Shown: positions 1-16,177 of the stretch, piece after piece
How the letters are laid out: each line of letters begins with the position of its first letter
Numbering within the stretch: the first letter of the stretch is position 1
Source of the DNA: Thinopyrum elongatum
Taxonomy: Eukaryota; Streptophyta; Magnoliopsida; Poales; Poaceae
NCBI GenBank assembly: GCA_011799875.1
Contig: CM022301.1
Coordinates: 89,113,667 to 89,177,666 of the forward strand
Reading direction: 5' to 3'
Length of the DNA: 64,000 nt
Translations under genes and position numbers: made by a program
Notes under the pieces: model-generated
The model's input: the letters and a program-made list of their open reading frames with translations, nothing else
Database searches by the model: none
What the model was told of the DNA's origin: nothing

Positions 1-299
1 TCACATAAGGCAGTTTTGACATAACTTCTTTTAATGGAGCATGGTATAGTAGGTATTCCTGGATCTCCTAACTTCTTAGGTACTCCACCCTTAAAAGAAT
101 AGTTTTCAAGCATGGTAGAAATTTCAGCTTCAGGTATCTTTCTTTTATTAGTGACAATATCTTTCATGTATTTAGCATATGGAGGCATTTTCAGAATATC
201 AGTCAAATGTGTGTGCAAAAAGACAGGCCTAAGCATTTCAACAAAGTGCTCAAAATCTTTCGCATCCTTATTTCTCTAAGGCTTAGTAGGGAATGGCAT

Positions 300-3200
300 G
301 GGTTATTGAACCCATGGTTCTCTTTCCTTACCATGTTTTCTACCAATGAAATCACTCTTATCATATCTTTTATTCTTAGGAGGTGGGTTATCAAGATCAA
401 CATCAGGATCTATTTCTACATCATTATCATTATCATTATCACTAGGCGAATGTTCATTACCAGATTGTGTCTCAGCATCAGAAATAGAAACATCATTATG
501 ACTCTCAGAAGGTTTTTCTACCACGGGTTCACTAGAAGCATGCAAAGTTCTATCACTTTTATTTTCTCTTCTTCTTAGATGAACTAGGTGCATCATTATT
601 AAGTATGAGAATCTTGCTCAATTGTTTTAGGATGACCTTCAGGATAAAGAGGCTCCTGGGTCATTTTACCTCCTCTAGTCATTACCCTAACAGCATGATC
701 ATTTATTTTACTATTCATCTCAATAAGCAAATCATTATGTGACTTAGCTATTTGTTCTAACTGGGTATAGACCATGGATGAATGTTTACTTAAGCCCTTA
801 ACATCATTAGCAATTCTAAACATCAAATCACTCAAACGATCAATCATGAAAGCATTACGTTTCAATTGCTTGCTAACATACATATTAAAATGTTCTTGCT
901 TAACTATGTAGTTATCAAATTCATCCAGGCATTGACTAGCAGATTTATTATAAGGAATATCACCTTCATCCAATCTAATAAGAGAATTTACCTCTACTAC
1001 CTGTGTCGGGATATCGAGTCCATGTATTTCTTCAATAGGTGGTATATTATTAACATCTTCAGATCTAATACCCTTTTCCTTCATATATTTCTTTGCCTCT
1101 TGCATATCTTCTACACTGAGAAAAAGAATACCTCTCCTCTTTGGAGTTGGCTTCGGTGGTGGTTCAGGAAGTGTGCAATCATTGACATTTCTCAATATAT
1201 TATTCAATAGTTCTTCAGCCTGTTCAATAGTTCGTTCCCTGAAAACAGAACCAACACAACTATCTAGGTAGTCCCTAGAGGCATCGGTTAGTCCATTATA
1301 AAAGATATCAAGTATTTCATTTTTCTTGAGAGTTAGATCACGCAAAGCATTAAGTGATTGGAGAAGCCTCCCCCAAGCTTGAAGGAGATTCTCTTCTTCA
1401 ATTTGCACAAAGTTAAATATTTCCTGTAAGGCAGCTTGTTTCTTATGAGCCGGAAAATATTTTTCAGAGAAGTAACATATCATATCTTGGGGACTACGCA
1501 CAGAACCATGAGCAAGAGTATTAAACCATTTCTTAGCATTACCCTTTAATGAGAAAGGAAACAACTTAAGAATATAGTAATAGCGGATTTTTTCTTCATG
1601 AGCAAATAGGGTGGTGATACGTCTCCAACGTATCTATAATTTATCAAGTATTCATGCCATGTTTACAATAATTTTATATGGTTTTGATACGATTTGAATG
1701 GAACTAACCCGGACTGACGCTGTTTTCAGCAGAACTACTGTGGTGTTGTTTTTTGTGCAGAAATAAAAGTTCTCGGAATTGGACGAAATTTTTTGACGAT
1801 TTTTTGGAAGAAAAAAGAAATAATGGAGCAAAGAACCACCAGAGGGGGGCCCCTGCTGCCCACAAGACACCCGGGCGCACCACCCCCCCCCCCCCCCCGG
1901 CGTGCCCTGTGGGTGGTGGGCCCCCTGAGGCCCATCTTCGCATGTTTCCAACGCTGAAAAATCCTATATATTCAGAAACCCCCGAAACATAACCTAGATG
2001 AGAAGTTCCGCCGCCGCAAGCCTCTGTAGCCATGAAAAACCAATCTGGACCCTATTCCGGCACCCTGCCGGAGGGGGAAATCATCACCAGTGGCCATCTT
2101 CATCATCCCGGCGGCCACCATGATGAGGAGGGAGTAGTCCACCCTCGGGGCTAAGGGTTTGTACCAGTAGCTATGTGTTTAATCTCTCTCGTGTTCTTGA
2201 TTTGGCACGATCTTGATGTATCACGGGCTTTGTTAATATAGTTGGGTCATATGGCGTTTTCCCCTCTCTATCTTGTTGTGATGAATTGAGTTTTCCCTTT
2301 GAGATTTCGTTATTATCGGATTGAATACTTTTATGGATTTGAGAGCACCTGATCTATGTCTTGGCACTCAACTCGCGGATTCCCGAGGTGACATTGGGGT
2401 AATCTATGAATAGGGGTTGATGCATGTTTTCGTCCTTGTTTCTCCGGTAGAAATCATGGGGCACTCTTTGAGGTTCTTTGTGTTGGATTGAGTATTATGA
2501 ATCTGAAATTGTTTGATGCATATCGCATAATCAACTCACGGATACTCGCGGTGAAATTGGAGTATCTAGGTGACATTTGAGTTGTTTGATGTGTATCACA
2601 TGGTGTTATTTTAGTACGAACTCTAAGATAGATCGATCGGAAAGGATAACTTGGTCTTATTTTAGTACGAACTCTTAGATAGATCGATCGGAAAGGATAA
2701 CTTTGAGGTGGTTTTGTACCCTACAAACAATTTCTTCTTATGTTCTCCACTAGATAAGAACTTTGGAGTGGTTCTTGTTGAGGGATGGTTATATGATCCA
2801 ATTATATTAGCATTGTTGAGAGATTGCACTAGCGAAAGTACGGACCCTAGGCCTCATTTTCAAGCATTGCAATACCGTTTGTGCTCACTTTTGTTACTTG
2901 CTACCTTGCTGTTTTTTATTGTTCCTATTACAAAAATCAATATCTACTATCATTACTACACTTGTATCACCATCTCTTCACCGAACTAGTGCACCTATAC
3001 AATTTACCATTGTATTTGGTGTGTTGAGGACACAAGAGACTCTTTGTTATTTGGTTGCAGGGTTGTTTGAGAGAGACCATCTTCATCCTACGCCTCCCAC
3101 GGATTGATAAACCTTAGGTCATCCACTTAAGGGAAAATTGCTACTGTCCTACAAAACTCTGCGCTTGGAGGCCCAACACGAGTCTACTAGAATAAAGTTG

Positions 3201-3857
3201 CGTAGTAGACATCAGGTGGCTATATCATGCAATTTAGTAGGGTGTGCCACAATAGTTTCAGTTTCATAACATGAAAAGGATCAGATTCTACCAAAGTAAT
3301 TAACTCAGGATCCACAGAGAATTCATAATCCTTATCTGTAACAAAGATAGGATAAGTAGCAAACTTAGGATCACATTTCATTCTCTCCGTCATAGATTTT
3401 TCTTTCAGCTTACTTAGTAATTTCTTAGCATCATCTCTATCATTACAAGCAAGAATTTCTCTAGCAGTCTTCCTATCAATAACATAACTATCAGGTATCT
3501 TAGGTGTTTTAACTCTAGTAGGAGAGCTAGGCATAATAGGTGAATCATATTTTCATCAGTTTCAGCATTCTCAATTTCTTTAGCTTTAGCAATTTGTTAA
3601 TCAAGAAATTCACCTAGTGGCACAGTATCATCAAGCAGAGTACTAGCATCACCACTAGTTTCATTTATAGCAGAAGTAGTATCATCAATTACTTGCGACA
3701 TATCAGAATGAATAGTAGGTGGTGGTGTCACAAGCCTACTTAAAACAGAAGGTGAATCAAGTGCGGAGCTAAATGGCAGTTCCTTACCTCCCCTCATCTT
3801 GGAGGGTACGATCTTAGTCTTAGCATCTTTCAGATTCTTCATGGTGCAAAATCCCAA
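300..3857 (-). pseudogene. Retrotransposon gag, disrupted by stops, frameshift and a solo LTR
   Basis: Three segments can be read on the minus strand. 3857-3597 is an N-terminal part beginning MGFCTMKNLKDAKTK. 3534-3220 is a charged segment containing DRKTAREILACNDRDDAKK. 1564-599 is the gag core, with KGNAKKWFNTLAHGS and FSEKYFPAHKKQAALQE, the usual retrotransposon gag signature. A further acidic stretch (596-303, repeated DNDND) follows. Breaks: an in-frame stop near 3597, a frame change before 3534, a stop beside the solo-LTR site at about 3224, and a stop at 599. When the solo LTR and one GGTGG copy are subtracted, the frame past the site is one base off the upstream frame. Gag would form the virus-like particle of the element; this copy is dead. 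Confidence 0.8.
1615..3214 (+). mobile_element. Solo LTR inside the gag, GGTGG target-site duplication
   Basis: It begins TGATACGTCTCCAACGTATC and ends GTAGTAGACATCA, 1600 bp. It is flanked by the perfect 5-bp duplication GGTGG (1610-1614 and 3215-3219). It has the same ends and the same internal text as the two LTRs of the element at 34765-42749, so it belongs to that family. A lone LTR with an intact duplication is the usual product of LTR-LTR recombination. It carries a homopolymer C run near 1881-1899. Confidence 0.92.
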
Positions 3858-3882
3858 GTGAACTCAACAAATAGAGCTATGT

Positions 3883-3900
3883 TCCCCGACAACGGTGCCA
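3883..3900 (-). other. Primer-binding site, tRNA-Asp type (diverged)
   Basis: The minus strand reads TGGCACCGTTGTCGGGGA, two mismatches from the TGGCGCCGTTGCCGGGGA complement of the plant tRNA-Asp 3' end that is intact at 36432-36449. Its place just inside the LTR fixes the element's orientation. Confidence 0.75.
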
Positions 3901-3910
3901 GAAAAGGTCT

Positions 3911-5293
3911 TGATAACCCACAAGTATAGCGCGACAGTCTTCGAGGGTAGTATTTCACCCAAATTTATTGATTTGACACAAGGGGAGCCAAAGAATATTT
4001 ATGAGTCTGAGCAGTTGAGTTGTCAATTCAACCACACCTGGGAAATTATATTTCTGCAACAAAGTGTTTAGTAGCACAGTAGCAATAGTAACAGGAACAG
4101 GAATAGTAGCAAGTTTGTGATGATTGTAACAACAGCAACAATAGTAACTTAGCAAAGATCAATATGAGAAAAAGCGTAGGCATTGGATCAGCGATGCATA
4201 TTTGTGTTGGATGAATTTCATCATATAACATTCACAACCTAGAGCGATACACAATAGCTCCAATTCATCAATGTAATGTAGGCATGTATTCCGTATATAG
4301 TCATACGTGCTTATAGTAAGAGCTTGCATGACATCTTTTGTCCTAGCCCCCCGTGGCAACAGGGTCCATAAGGAAATCTAAGGGATATTAAGGCCTCCTT
4401 TTAATAGAGAACCGGAACAAAGCATTAGCACTTAGTGAATACATGAACTCCTCATACTACGGTAATCACCAGCAAGAATCCCAATTATTGTCACCTTGGG
4501 GTATGCGGATCATAACACGTAATAGGTGCATACAACTTGCAAGATAGGATCAAGAACAAAAATATATTCATGAAAACATAGAGGGTTCAGATATGATATC
4601 ATGACACTCGGGCCCTAGTGACAAGCATTAAACATAGCAAAGTCATAGCAACATCAATCTCAGAACATAGTGGATACTAGGGATCAAGCCCTAACAAATT
4701 GACTCGATTACATGACAAATCTCATCCAACTCCATCACCGTCCATCAAGTGTACGAAGGAATTACTCAATCCCGGTGGTGAGCATCATGGAATTGTTGAT
4801 GGAGAAGGGTTGATGATGATGACGACGACGAATTCCACCCTCCGGAGCCCCGAACGGACTCCAGATCAGCCCTCCCGAAGAAGAACAGGAGGTGGCAGCG
4901 GCTCTGTATCGTAAAACACGATGAAACTTTCTCTCTGATTTTTCTCTCCACGAAACGGTATTTATGGAGTTGGAATTAGGGCAACCGGAGGCTCGAGGGG
5001 CCCACAAGCTCATAGGGCGCTCCCTAGGGGGGTGGGTGCGCCCCCTGAGCTTGTGGCTCTTGGGTGCCCCCCCTCCAGTAGTTCTTTTCGCCAATATTTT
5101 CTATATATTCTAGAAATATTCTCAATAAATTTTCAGCTCAATCCGAGAACTTTTATTTCTGCACAAAAATAACACCATGGCAATTCTGCTGAAAACAGCG
5201 TTAGTCTAGGTTAGTTCCATTCAAATCATGCAAATTAGAGTCCAAAACAAGAGCAAAAGTGTTTGGAAAAGTAGATACGTTTGGAACGTATCA
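3911..5293 (-). repeat. 5' LTR of the minus-strand gypsy element
   Basis: On the minus strand it opens with TGATACGTTCCAAACGTATC at 5293 and closes with GTGGGTTATCA at 3911, a TG...CA LTR of 1383 bp. The tRNA-Asp-like PBS begins 10 bases inside. The 50944-52472 solo LTR shares the same kind of ends (TGATACGTCTCC...GGGTTATCA). The partner LTR is outside the window, so the length rests on the TG/CA ends and PBS position only. Confidence 0.8.
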
Positions 5294-6115
5294 CACGACG
5301 TCTACCAACATGAAATGTTGGTTTAGCAATTGCACGTTCCAATTCCCTCGGTCGTCCAAGAGCTCGCTAACACGCCGAAGGCGGCAGCACCCCTGGGGTG
5401 ATATGGGTAGCCTCGCAAGTGGGTGTGGTATCCACTGGTCGCACCAGATACATACAGAAGCACCGTCACCAATACGCCATATAAGTCCTTTCTTGAGCAG
5501 CTCAAGACCATGAGCGATGGGCTACCACGTCTGAGATGGGTTGCCCGAAAAGAATGTATCTTCTAGGTGTCCCACTGGGTAGTATATGGCTTTGAGTACC
5601 TACGCTCATAAACTGTTAGGGTGAGCAATAAGGCGTCAAGCCTGTCTCGGCAAAAGTGCCTGGTTGAAGAGTCTGAACTCACGGAACCCGATGCCTCCTT
5701 GTGCTTTTGGTTTAATCAGTGTATCCCTAGATCGCCAATGTGTCTTCCTCTCCCCCTCCTTGGCCACCCACCAAAAGTTACGGACCATGCGATAAGATCA
5801 TCACAAACACTCCGGGGCAGTCGAAAACCCCCCATAAGATAGGTGGGTAGGGACTGCGCGACCTCCTTGATGAGATTTTCTTTGCCCCCTTGTGACGCCG
5901 CTTCTCCCCACTGTAAGGTACGCTTAGTGAGCTGCTCTTGCAAATTTTGAAACTTGCCCTTTGACATTCTACCAGATGGTAGGGAGACCGATATACTTAT
6001 CTCGAATCCCACAGTTTGAACCTGCAGGGTTTGCACAACCTCCTGCTTACCGTTGTCTCCACAACTTGGCCCAAATAGAATAGAACATTTCTCCGGGTTA
6101 ATGAACATTGCTCCA
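5294..6115 (-). pseudogene. LINE reverse-transcriptase fragment, inverted 5' part
   Basis: On the minus strand 6108-5716 encodes a piece of the LINE RT thumb and linker region (INPEKCSILFG, QGGKENLIKEVAQSLPTYLM). In a shifted frame it continues through LIKPKAQGGIGFREFRLF to RRVSELLDDRGNWNVQLL near 5300, where the LTR of the gypsy element cuts it off. Compare the homologous stretch in the full-length LINE at 22030-24489, for example the AVIQAVPTYAMACFDL and EQGGLGFRDLHAFN segments. The orientation is opposite to the RNase H piece that follows directly at about 6116, which fits twin-primed inversion. Confidence 0.8.
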
Positions 6116-6620
6116 GAACCTAGTTATGTTAAATTAAATAGTGATGGGTTTCTCTCGCCTGATGGTTCATGTGGCACTGGTATGATACTACGTGATCATA
6201 TGGGCAGGGTCATCTTAAGTTCTCGCTGACATTTGTTCTCTTGTACTGATGCTCTGGAGGCTGAGATGTTGGCTACCAAAGAGGGTTTACCTCTTGCACT
6301 GCAATGGAGCAACCTGCCAATTATCGTCGAGTCGGATTGTCTCGAGGTGGTGTTAACGGTGGTGAAGAGCAATCGAGATCGCTCTAGATTATCCTTCATA
6401 ATTGTTGAGATTAATGATTTGATAAAAGACTGTATAACTTGTATTGCTCATATTAGACATAGCCAAAATGCTTAGTCATTATTACCTTGTAAACTTTGGC
6501 AGAATACATGTTTATACTATTGTCTGGCTAGGTTCTAGACCTGGTGACATAGCTTCTCTTTGTCATCAGGATTGTAATCGTTGAGAACTGAGCAATATAA
6601 GTTTTCCCCTGCAATTTTTT
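6116..6620 (+). pseudogene. LINE RNase H and 3' end fragment
   Basis: From about 6121 the plus strand reads an RNase H-like domain: YVKLNSDGF with the catalytic Asp, ILRDHMGRVI, ALEAEMLATKEGL with the catalytic Glu, and IIVESDCLEVV with the next Asp. It ends at a stop at 6475. One in-frame stop (TGA near 6228) breaks it. A 3' untranslated-like stretch runs to a T/A-rich tail at about 6617-6630. This is the C-terminal RNase H seen in many plant L1-type LINE ORF2 proteins, and the same domain ends the LINE ORF at 22030. Confidence 0.78.
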
Positions 6621-7746
6621 TTTTAAAAAAACCAAGTTTTCTGTCGTGACCAAATTATTGGTAAAGTTTTTTTTGTGAACGCGCTGTGACACATGAATCT
6701 CAAATCAAGATAGCAAGTGGCAAAAAAAAATCTGTCAACATGGCAAATCCTGAACACGTTGGAATTTTTCTTTTTATCATGGCAAATTCTTGAAAACGCA
6801 TGGTGATTACTCTGCTGCAGCATGATATTTTTTCTTTACAATATGACAAATCTTTATAAAGTAACACAGCGATATATCAGTTTTAGCATGTCAATTCTGT
6901 AGTGTTCGTCATGAATGGTTCTTTTTTCTGAGATGTTGCAAAAAAGAAGTGAATGGTTTTTAACAATACACTCGGGTGACCTCCATATTCGGGTCCCAAT
7001 CCAAACATACCCATACCCATAGCTCCCTAAGACTAGGCAAGGGCTACGCCACATGGTGGCATCCTAATATGTTTGTTGCCGAAATTTTTCTGAAATTTCT
7101 GCAAAACATCACTGAACCATACTTATCTGCTCCCAGGACGAAATATAATTCTTTTATTGTATCACATTCTTGGTCTCTGTCCAAAAGTCAAACTTAAGAT
7201 GCGACTCAACCTATTTTTTTGCGAATAAGGCAACTCGACCTAGCAGAGGAATATTTTGTAACCCTAATTTCTGTAAGATGTACACAGGGTTGATCAATAT
7301 TTATCATGTGAGGAAACGGGTAAACAAAATCAAAATCCATTTTCTGCTCCACTTTACTATAGATTGCAAAGCGATGGAAAAACTTCCCAGCAAAAGATAA
7401 CAAACAATGTCAAGGCTGTTTCCATTTTTGTACACACAGCAGAATTCCCAGAGGATTGGACCTGATCGCTAACCAGCCAAAAACCAAAAAGGGGGAGAGG
7501 AGAAAATGGGAACTTCAGATAAGAGATAACAGCTTGCCCAAAGGCTCCCAACAATACTAAATTCTTCAAATGAAAGAAGCAAAGTTATTTAACAACAATT
7601 TGCGTTCTCAAATTCAACATCCTTCAGAGCACTGAGGCCTCTAGCTCTCTGCCGATCCAAAGTTCCAAACAGTCCGATGCCAAAACTTTACAAAATTACC
7701 GCAAGCTTATCTTCTGATGTTCCGATTCGAAAGAACTGCAAGAATT
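6621..7746. other. Intergenic stretch and probable CBL 3' UTR
   Basis: No gene recognised. It is AT-rich with repeated GTGACA/ATGGCAAATC phrases between 6640 and 6860, probably an old repeat. The part directly left of 7747 is likely the 3' UTR of the CBL gene; I could not fix the poly(A) site. Confidence 0.4.
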
Positions 7747-11998
<4,252 letters not shown>

Positions 11999-12600
11999 GG
12001 TATGCGCTCCGCTACCTCCGCCAACAACGCCGCCGCTCGAACCCCGCTAGTCATCGCGGCCGCCCATTCCGCGGCCTGCCGGTCTCGATCCTGCAGAGGG
12101 AGTGTCGATTACCACCCGGTCAGTCAGCGTCAGCGCTGGACCCGCGTCGTGAGGCGGAAGATCCGATCGCTCGGGCTCTGGACTCTATAGCAAAGGGGGA
12201 GCGGACGGGCGTACCTTGGGGCCTCCCTCCGGGAGGGGAAGGAGCGGCGCGGGGCCCACGATCCGCCCTCTCGCCCGCCGCCGGTGGTCGTCGGGGGCGG
12301 CGGGCTGGCTAGGGCACCGGGGGATTCGAGGAGGAGGAGGGGGAGGGAGGAGCTCTGGCGGCAGCAGCAGCAGCAGCGGGCGGAAGGAAGCAATGAATCG
12401 AGTAGCGTGCGCGGACGGGACGCGTCTCGTCTCCGCCCCGTCGTTTTGTTTCCCTGGCTGGGGTGGGAGTGGGAGGTTCGTTTGGGGTGCGCCGATCCCC
12501 CGTCCGGGCCTCGTTGCCATTTCGGGCTCATGATTGGGCTGCGGGTTCGCAGGGGGTGGGCCCACCGCGGCGAGCCACCGCAGAGGAGCCGAGCCGGGAG
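11999..12600 (-). promoter_or_regulatory. GC-rich 5' UTR/promoter region of CBL
   Basis: Directly upstream of the CBL start codon the sequence is strongly GC- and CpG-rich, with CGG/CAG tracts near 12320-12400. No TATA box was chosen with confidence. Many long open frames here on both strands follow from base composition. The region ends at the long-TIR element that starts near 12623. Confidence 0.5.
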
Positions 12601-12622
12601 GAGGGGGAGACCGGGAGACGAG

Positions 12623-13441
12623 GCAAATTTTCGTGTTTCGACCTTTTTCTGAAAGTTATTTGAGATCTGACCCCGATTCGTAAAAATTTCGGAATCTGAC
12701 CCTTTTTCCTACCGTCATCGGCCTTGGTGGTAGGGTATAACTGCCTACCGTCATGGACCATGGCAGTAGGACTTAACTGTGCCGTCACGCTTACTTAACG
12801 TGAAAAATACCCTACCGCCAGGGTCTTCGGCGGTAGGCTATGCAACCCTACCGCCAAAGACCATGGCGGTAGGCAGTGCAACATGATAGCATGCATGGAC
12901 TCTGGGCCATTTGATTTTTTAACTGATGGTCAGTGGTAGTATCCCATGCGGTGCTCTCTCTGTGTGCATGCATATCCATGAGAAATCACATCACGTATGG
13001 AGTAAGAGAGCGGAAAGTATGTGGCCTAGCACCTACTACTGCTAGTGGCCCGCAACATGCATGCATGCATCTATTAATTTATCAAACCATTGGCTTGCCT
13101 AGCACCTATTACTGCTGCATGCAGTACATGCACATCCTACATCTATTACTGCTGCATGCAGTACATGCAAATACTAACAGGGACACAGGAGGGCTACCGG
13201 CAAAAACTCTGGCGGTATGCTATAACTGCCTACCGCCAAGAGCCATGGCGATAGGATCTTTTTCACATTAAACGACATGACGGTGACGGTAAGTCCTACC
13301 GCCAGATACCCTGGCGGTAGGTTGTGTTACCCTACCGTCATTGACTCTGACGGTAGCAAAAGGGTCAGATCCCGAAATTTTTACGAACCGAGGTCAGATC
13401 TCAAATAACATTCAGAAAAGGGTCAAAACACGAACATTTGC
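12623..13441. mobile_element. Long-TIR DNA element built of mirrored 27-bp palindromes
   Basis: The left end GCAAATTTTCGTGTTTCGAC and the right end, read in reverse (GCAAATGTTCGTGTTTTGAC), start terminal inverted repeats of about 250 bp each (12623-12873 and 13193-13441). Inside each arm are four 27-bp palindromes of the form CCTACCGCCA-N7-TGGCGGTAGG. Starts are 12708, 12744, 12811, 12847 on the left and 13193, 13229, 13295, 13331 on the right. The spacing 36-67-36 is mirrored as 36-66-36. The centre (about 320 bp) contains GCATGC repeats. Flanks show CGAG at 12619-12622 and 13442-13445, a possible 3-4-bp duplication. There is no transposase, so it is non-autonomous; the superfamily is not settled. 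Confidence 0.8.
13119..13172 (+). repeat. Short tandem duplication in the core of the long-TIR element
   Basis: The phrase TATTACTGCTGCATGCAGTA occurs twice about 35 bp apart, each followed by CATGCA and each containing the palindrome CTGCATGCAG. It probably arose by slippage. Confidence 0.6.
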
Positions 13442-13445
13442 CGAG

Positions 13446-14814
13446 CAGGCGAGGGATGGAGGGAGGCCACCCAACTGTTCCCCGGGATACTTTACGCCTG
13501 TCCCCGTGCCACTCGCTTTATTTTTTTATTTCGGTCGCAATCTACCGTTTGCTTGTCTGCCTATAAGAGGTGACAGCTGATTGTGTTGATAAGGCAGTGG
13601 AAACTTTTGAAAAGAGATAGAGTGAATATATCACTTATTTTACATACTGTCTGGTTTTTTTATAGATGATACATAGACTTTTTCTCTCCTTTTTTTTAAC
13701 TTTTTCTTCATGTCTATGTATTCCATGTTATATTAAGTACATATGAGTGTGACTAGCTCTCATCTAGATGAGAGTTACAAAGCCACGTCTAACTTCTACA
13801 TCATTTGATTTTACACGGAGATTCGTAAAGTTATTTTTTTCTTTTTTTCTGTTTGATTGATCAAATAATGTACAAGTTAGATGTGACTTTGTATATTTGT
13901 ATATTGTAGCCACAAAGCATGGAGTTCTATGTATGACTAGAGGCTAATGTGCACTTTGCCGCCCGTATATCATGTTGGGGCCATTGGAGACAGTATTCTG
14001 TTCTGAGAGGAGAGTAGCGTTGTTGCGTGTGTGGTTATGGAGTCCTTACACATTTCAGCCTCAACGTCAGTAAGTGGTGGTTGTGTGAGACCCTTGGGAG
14101 ATCTTATTCCATATTAAAACCATGGAATTGCTGCTATCACGCTTACATGGGCGCCCATGAAGCTCTCGCTTGGCTCCCTGCTCCACTAGCTCGCCTCATT
14201 TTGTTTTTCTTTCACGGCTCCACTGCTAACTCTGAAAAATGGCTATCATATTTTTTATTCAAAGAAGTTCACGTATTTCAAAAAATCTTGGATTTAAATA
14301 TTTTTAAAATTTAAAATAGGATCTTTAGAAAAATGGTCATGAGTTTAATTTTTTTGTGGATTTCAATCATATTCGCAAATTTGAAAAAGGTTCTTGAATT
14401 TTAAATGTTCAAAGTCTTTAAAAATATTCATGAATTCAAAAAAAATGTTCATAGTTTTTTTTTAATATTCACGACTTATCACGTGAAAAAAAAGAGTAGA
14501 AAACAAAAAATAGAAAGAGAAAAAGAAAAATGCTGGAAATAACCAATAGAGAAACGATTAAAACCAATGAAAAGCATAGAAAAGAAAGAAATAAAATAAA
14601 ATGTAAGAATAAAAAGGTAAGAAAAAAGAAAAAAAACAAGAAAGATAAGAGCAAGAAAACCCAAAAGAAAAACTATTAAAACCGATGAAAAACACATATA
14701 GGAAGAAAATGAAAAATCAGCAATGCCTTATCATAACTGGAAAAAAACGGCTGGCCCAACGACACACATCCTTATGGACGGGGATCATAGCATCTCCCAC
14801 AGCACTCAATGCAC
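13446..14814. other. Intergenic stretch without a recognised gene
   Basis: I see no coding signature. 14230-14470 is AT-rich with repeated TTCATGAATTC/AAATGTTCA phrases typical of decayed grass repeats. 14480-14720 is an A-rich tract (AAAAAGAAA and similar), which explains the hydrophobic open frames on the minus strand there. Confidence 0.5.
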
Positions 14815-14835
14815 GAGGGGGCTCCAAATCTAGAG

Positions 14836-16177
14836 TTCCCGTTTAAAAAGAAAAAAAAGACGCGGGGGGGGGGGGGGGGGAGAACAGACACGCGACCCGC
14901 CCCCGCCCCCGCCCCCGAAACCCTCGTCGCCGCCACCTCCCCTGCCCGTCTCCGGCGGGATCCGGCCGCCCTCGCCGGCGCGCGGCCCGGATCCACCCCC
15001 CTTCCCCCGCCCTTCCTTCCCCGCCCCTCCTTCCGCCCTCGCGCCGCCTCCCCGGGAGGCGGCCGGGGCGGCCCCCGCGCCTCTGCTCTCGGCGTCGCCC
15101 CCTCTTCCTCTCCCCTGCCGTCGCCGGCGGGCGCCCCCGGCTCCGGCCCGGGGGGTGCCGGCGGCGGCAGGATCTCCTCTCCCCGCGCGCGCGTCCTCCT
15201 GGCCCGGGGCAGGGGGCGGCGGTGGTGTCGCTCGGCTTGGCGGCGGTCCGGTGACCCGGCGGGGTGGCCGGCGGCGGTCGTGGTGGCGGCGCTACCCCTT
15301 GGCGGCGGGGCGGCGTGGTGGTGCTGGGTGGCCGACGTCGCGCCCCCGGCCCAGATCTGGGCCCGGCGGGCCCCATCTGGGTCCTAGCGGGCCGCCCCCC
15401 CGGCGTGGCCTCGTTGTCTGCGGCGCGGTGAGGAGGAGGAGCGGCTCGGATATGGGGCGTCGGCGCCGATGGCGTGCCGGCAGCAGCGCGAAGGCGGGAG
15501 CTTTACGGGCCCACGAGGGCTCGGCCGGGCCTGTGGGCCCACGGGCCTGGTGTGCTCCTGCTATTGCGTCCGGACGGCTACCGTCGCTGACGGTGGAGGT
15601 GGGGCCCTTCCGCGTGCCGACGGTGCTGATGCCCTAGTCCCGGCTTTGATTCTTCGCCGCGCTGTCCTCACTTCGCGGAGCCGTGGTGAGACGGCGTGGG
15701 GGCCTCATGACCGCGTTGGCGCAGGGTGGTGGCTGGATCCGGAGCGCCCGAGGTGCGGGTTGGGATCGGGGGAAACCCCTGTCGGCGTGGCCGACACCGG
15801 CGCGGTGGCGCCTGTGGGTGCCACCTGACCTTCCGGGAGGGCGTCGGGGGCTACCCTTCCTCTCGCCTCGTTGTGTACCGGGGGAAACCCTTGGCAGCAG
15901 CGTCGTCATCGTCGCGATCCTTCTTGGAGGTGTTGATAGGTGCCGGCGCTTCGGAGTCTTGGAGCCTAGTGGAAGATCCCGGTGGGCGCAGCGATCGCGA
16001 GGCTTCTTCGTTTTTTGTTGATCCGCCGTTGTCGGCATTTGTTTCTTTTGCTCTTTCTCTGTCGTTTCTTTTGGGCGTGACTGTGCTGCTTCCGCCCCAG
16101 CACCTATCCCTGTATGGTTCGGTTGGTTGCTTTGTATACAAAGCGGGGGGGAAACCCTTTTTCGGTAAAAGAGGGGG
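14836..16177 (+). mobile_element. GC-rich retroposed segment with about 21-bp flanking direct repeats
   Basis: A 1.34-kb block of very high GC content, in contrast to both flanks. It is bordered by near-identical repeats: 14815-14835 and 16178-16198, both ending CAAATCTAGAG, with two mismatches in 21. The right end reads GTATACAAAGCGG and CCCTTTTTCGGTAAAAG, like the 3' tail of a non-LTR element. The left end has A-rich and G18 runs. Repeats of this length point to target-primed insertion of an RNA copy. No protein was recognised; the long open frames on both strands reflect GC bias. It may be a LINE fragment, a SINE-like element or a retroposed transcript. Confidence 0.6.

Larger units (their letters stand above)
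1..5293 (-). mobile_element. Ty3/gypsy-type LTR retrotransposon, 5' part (3' part lies left of the window)
   Basis: Seen: reading the minus strand there is a 5' LTR (5293 to 3911), a primer-binding site (3900 to 3883), a broken gag (3857 to about 300) and the start of a protease-type linker (about 200 to 1) with residues such as KKLGDPGIPTIPCSIK. The order LTR, PBS, gag, protease is that of an LTR retrotransposon, and the gag core is the retrotransposon gag domain found in gypsy elements. The reading frame carries an in-frame stop after residue GEFLD (about 3597) and frameshifts, so this copy cannot be autonomous. A solo LTR of another family interrupts gag at 1615-3214. The element itself lies against a LINE remnant at 5294, so it probably inserted into that LINE. 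RT, integrase and the 3' LTR are outside the window. Confidence 0.85.

Noticed and set aside
207..578. 123-aa plus-strand frame
   Set aside because: Antisense to the acidic part of the gag-protease region.
12130..12660. Several 70-130-aa open frames on both strands upstream of CBL
   Set aside because: GC-rich 5' region; frames overlap on both strands, are rich in Pro/Arg/Gly/Ser, and show no domain.
14469..14697. Hydrophobic minus-strand frames resembling membrane peptides
   Set aside because: Reverse reading of an A-rich low-complexity tract (Phe/Leu/Ser from TTT, CTT, TCT).
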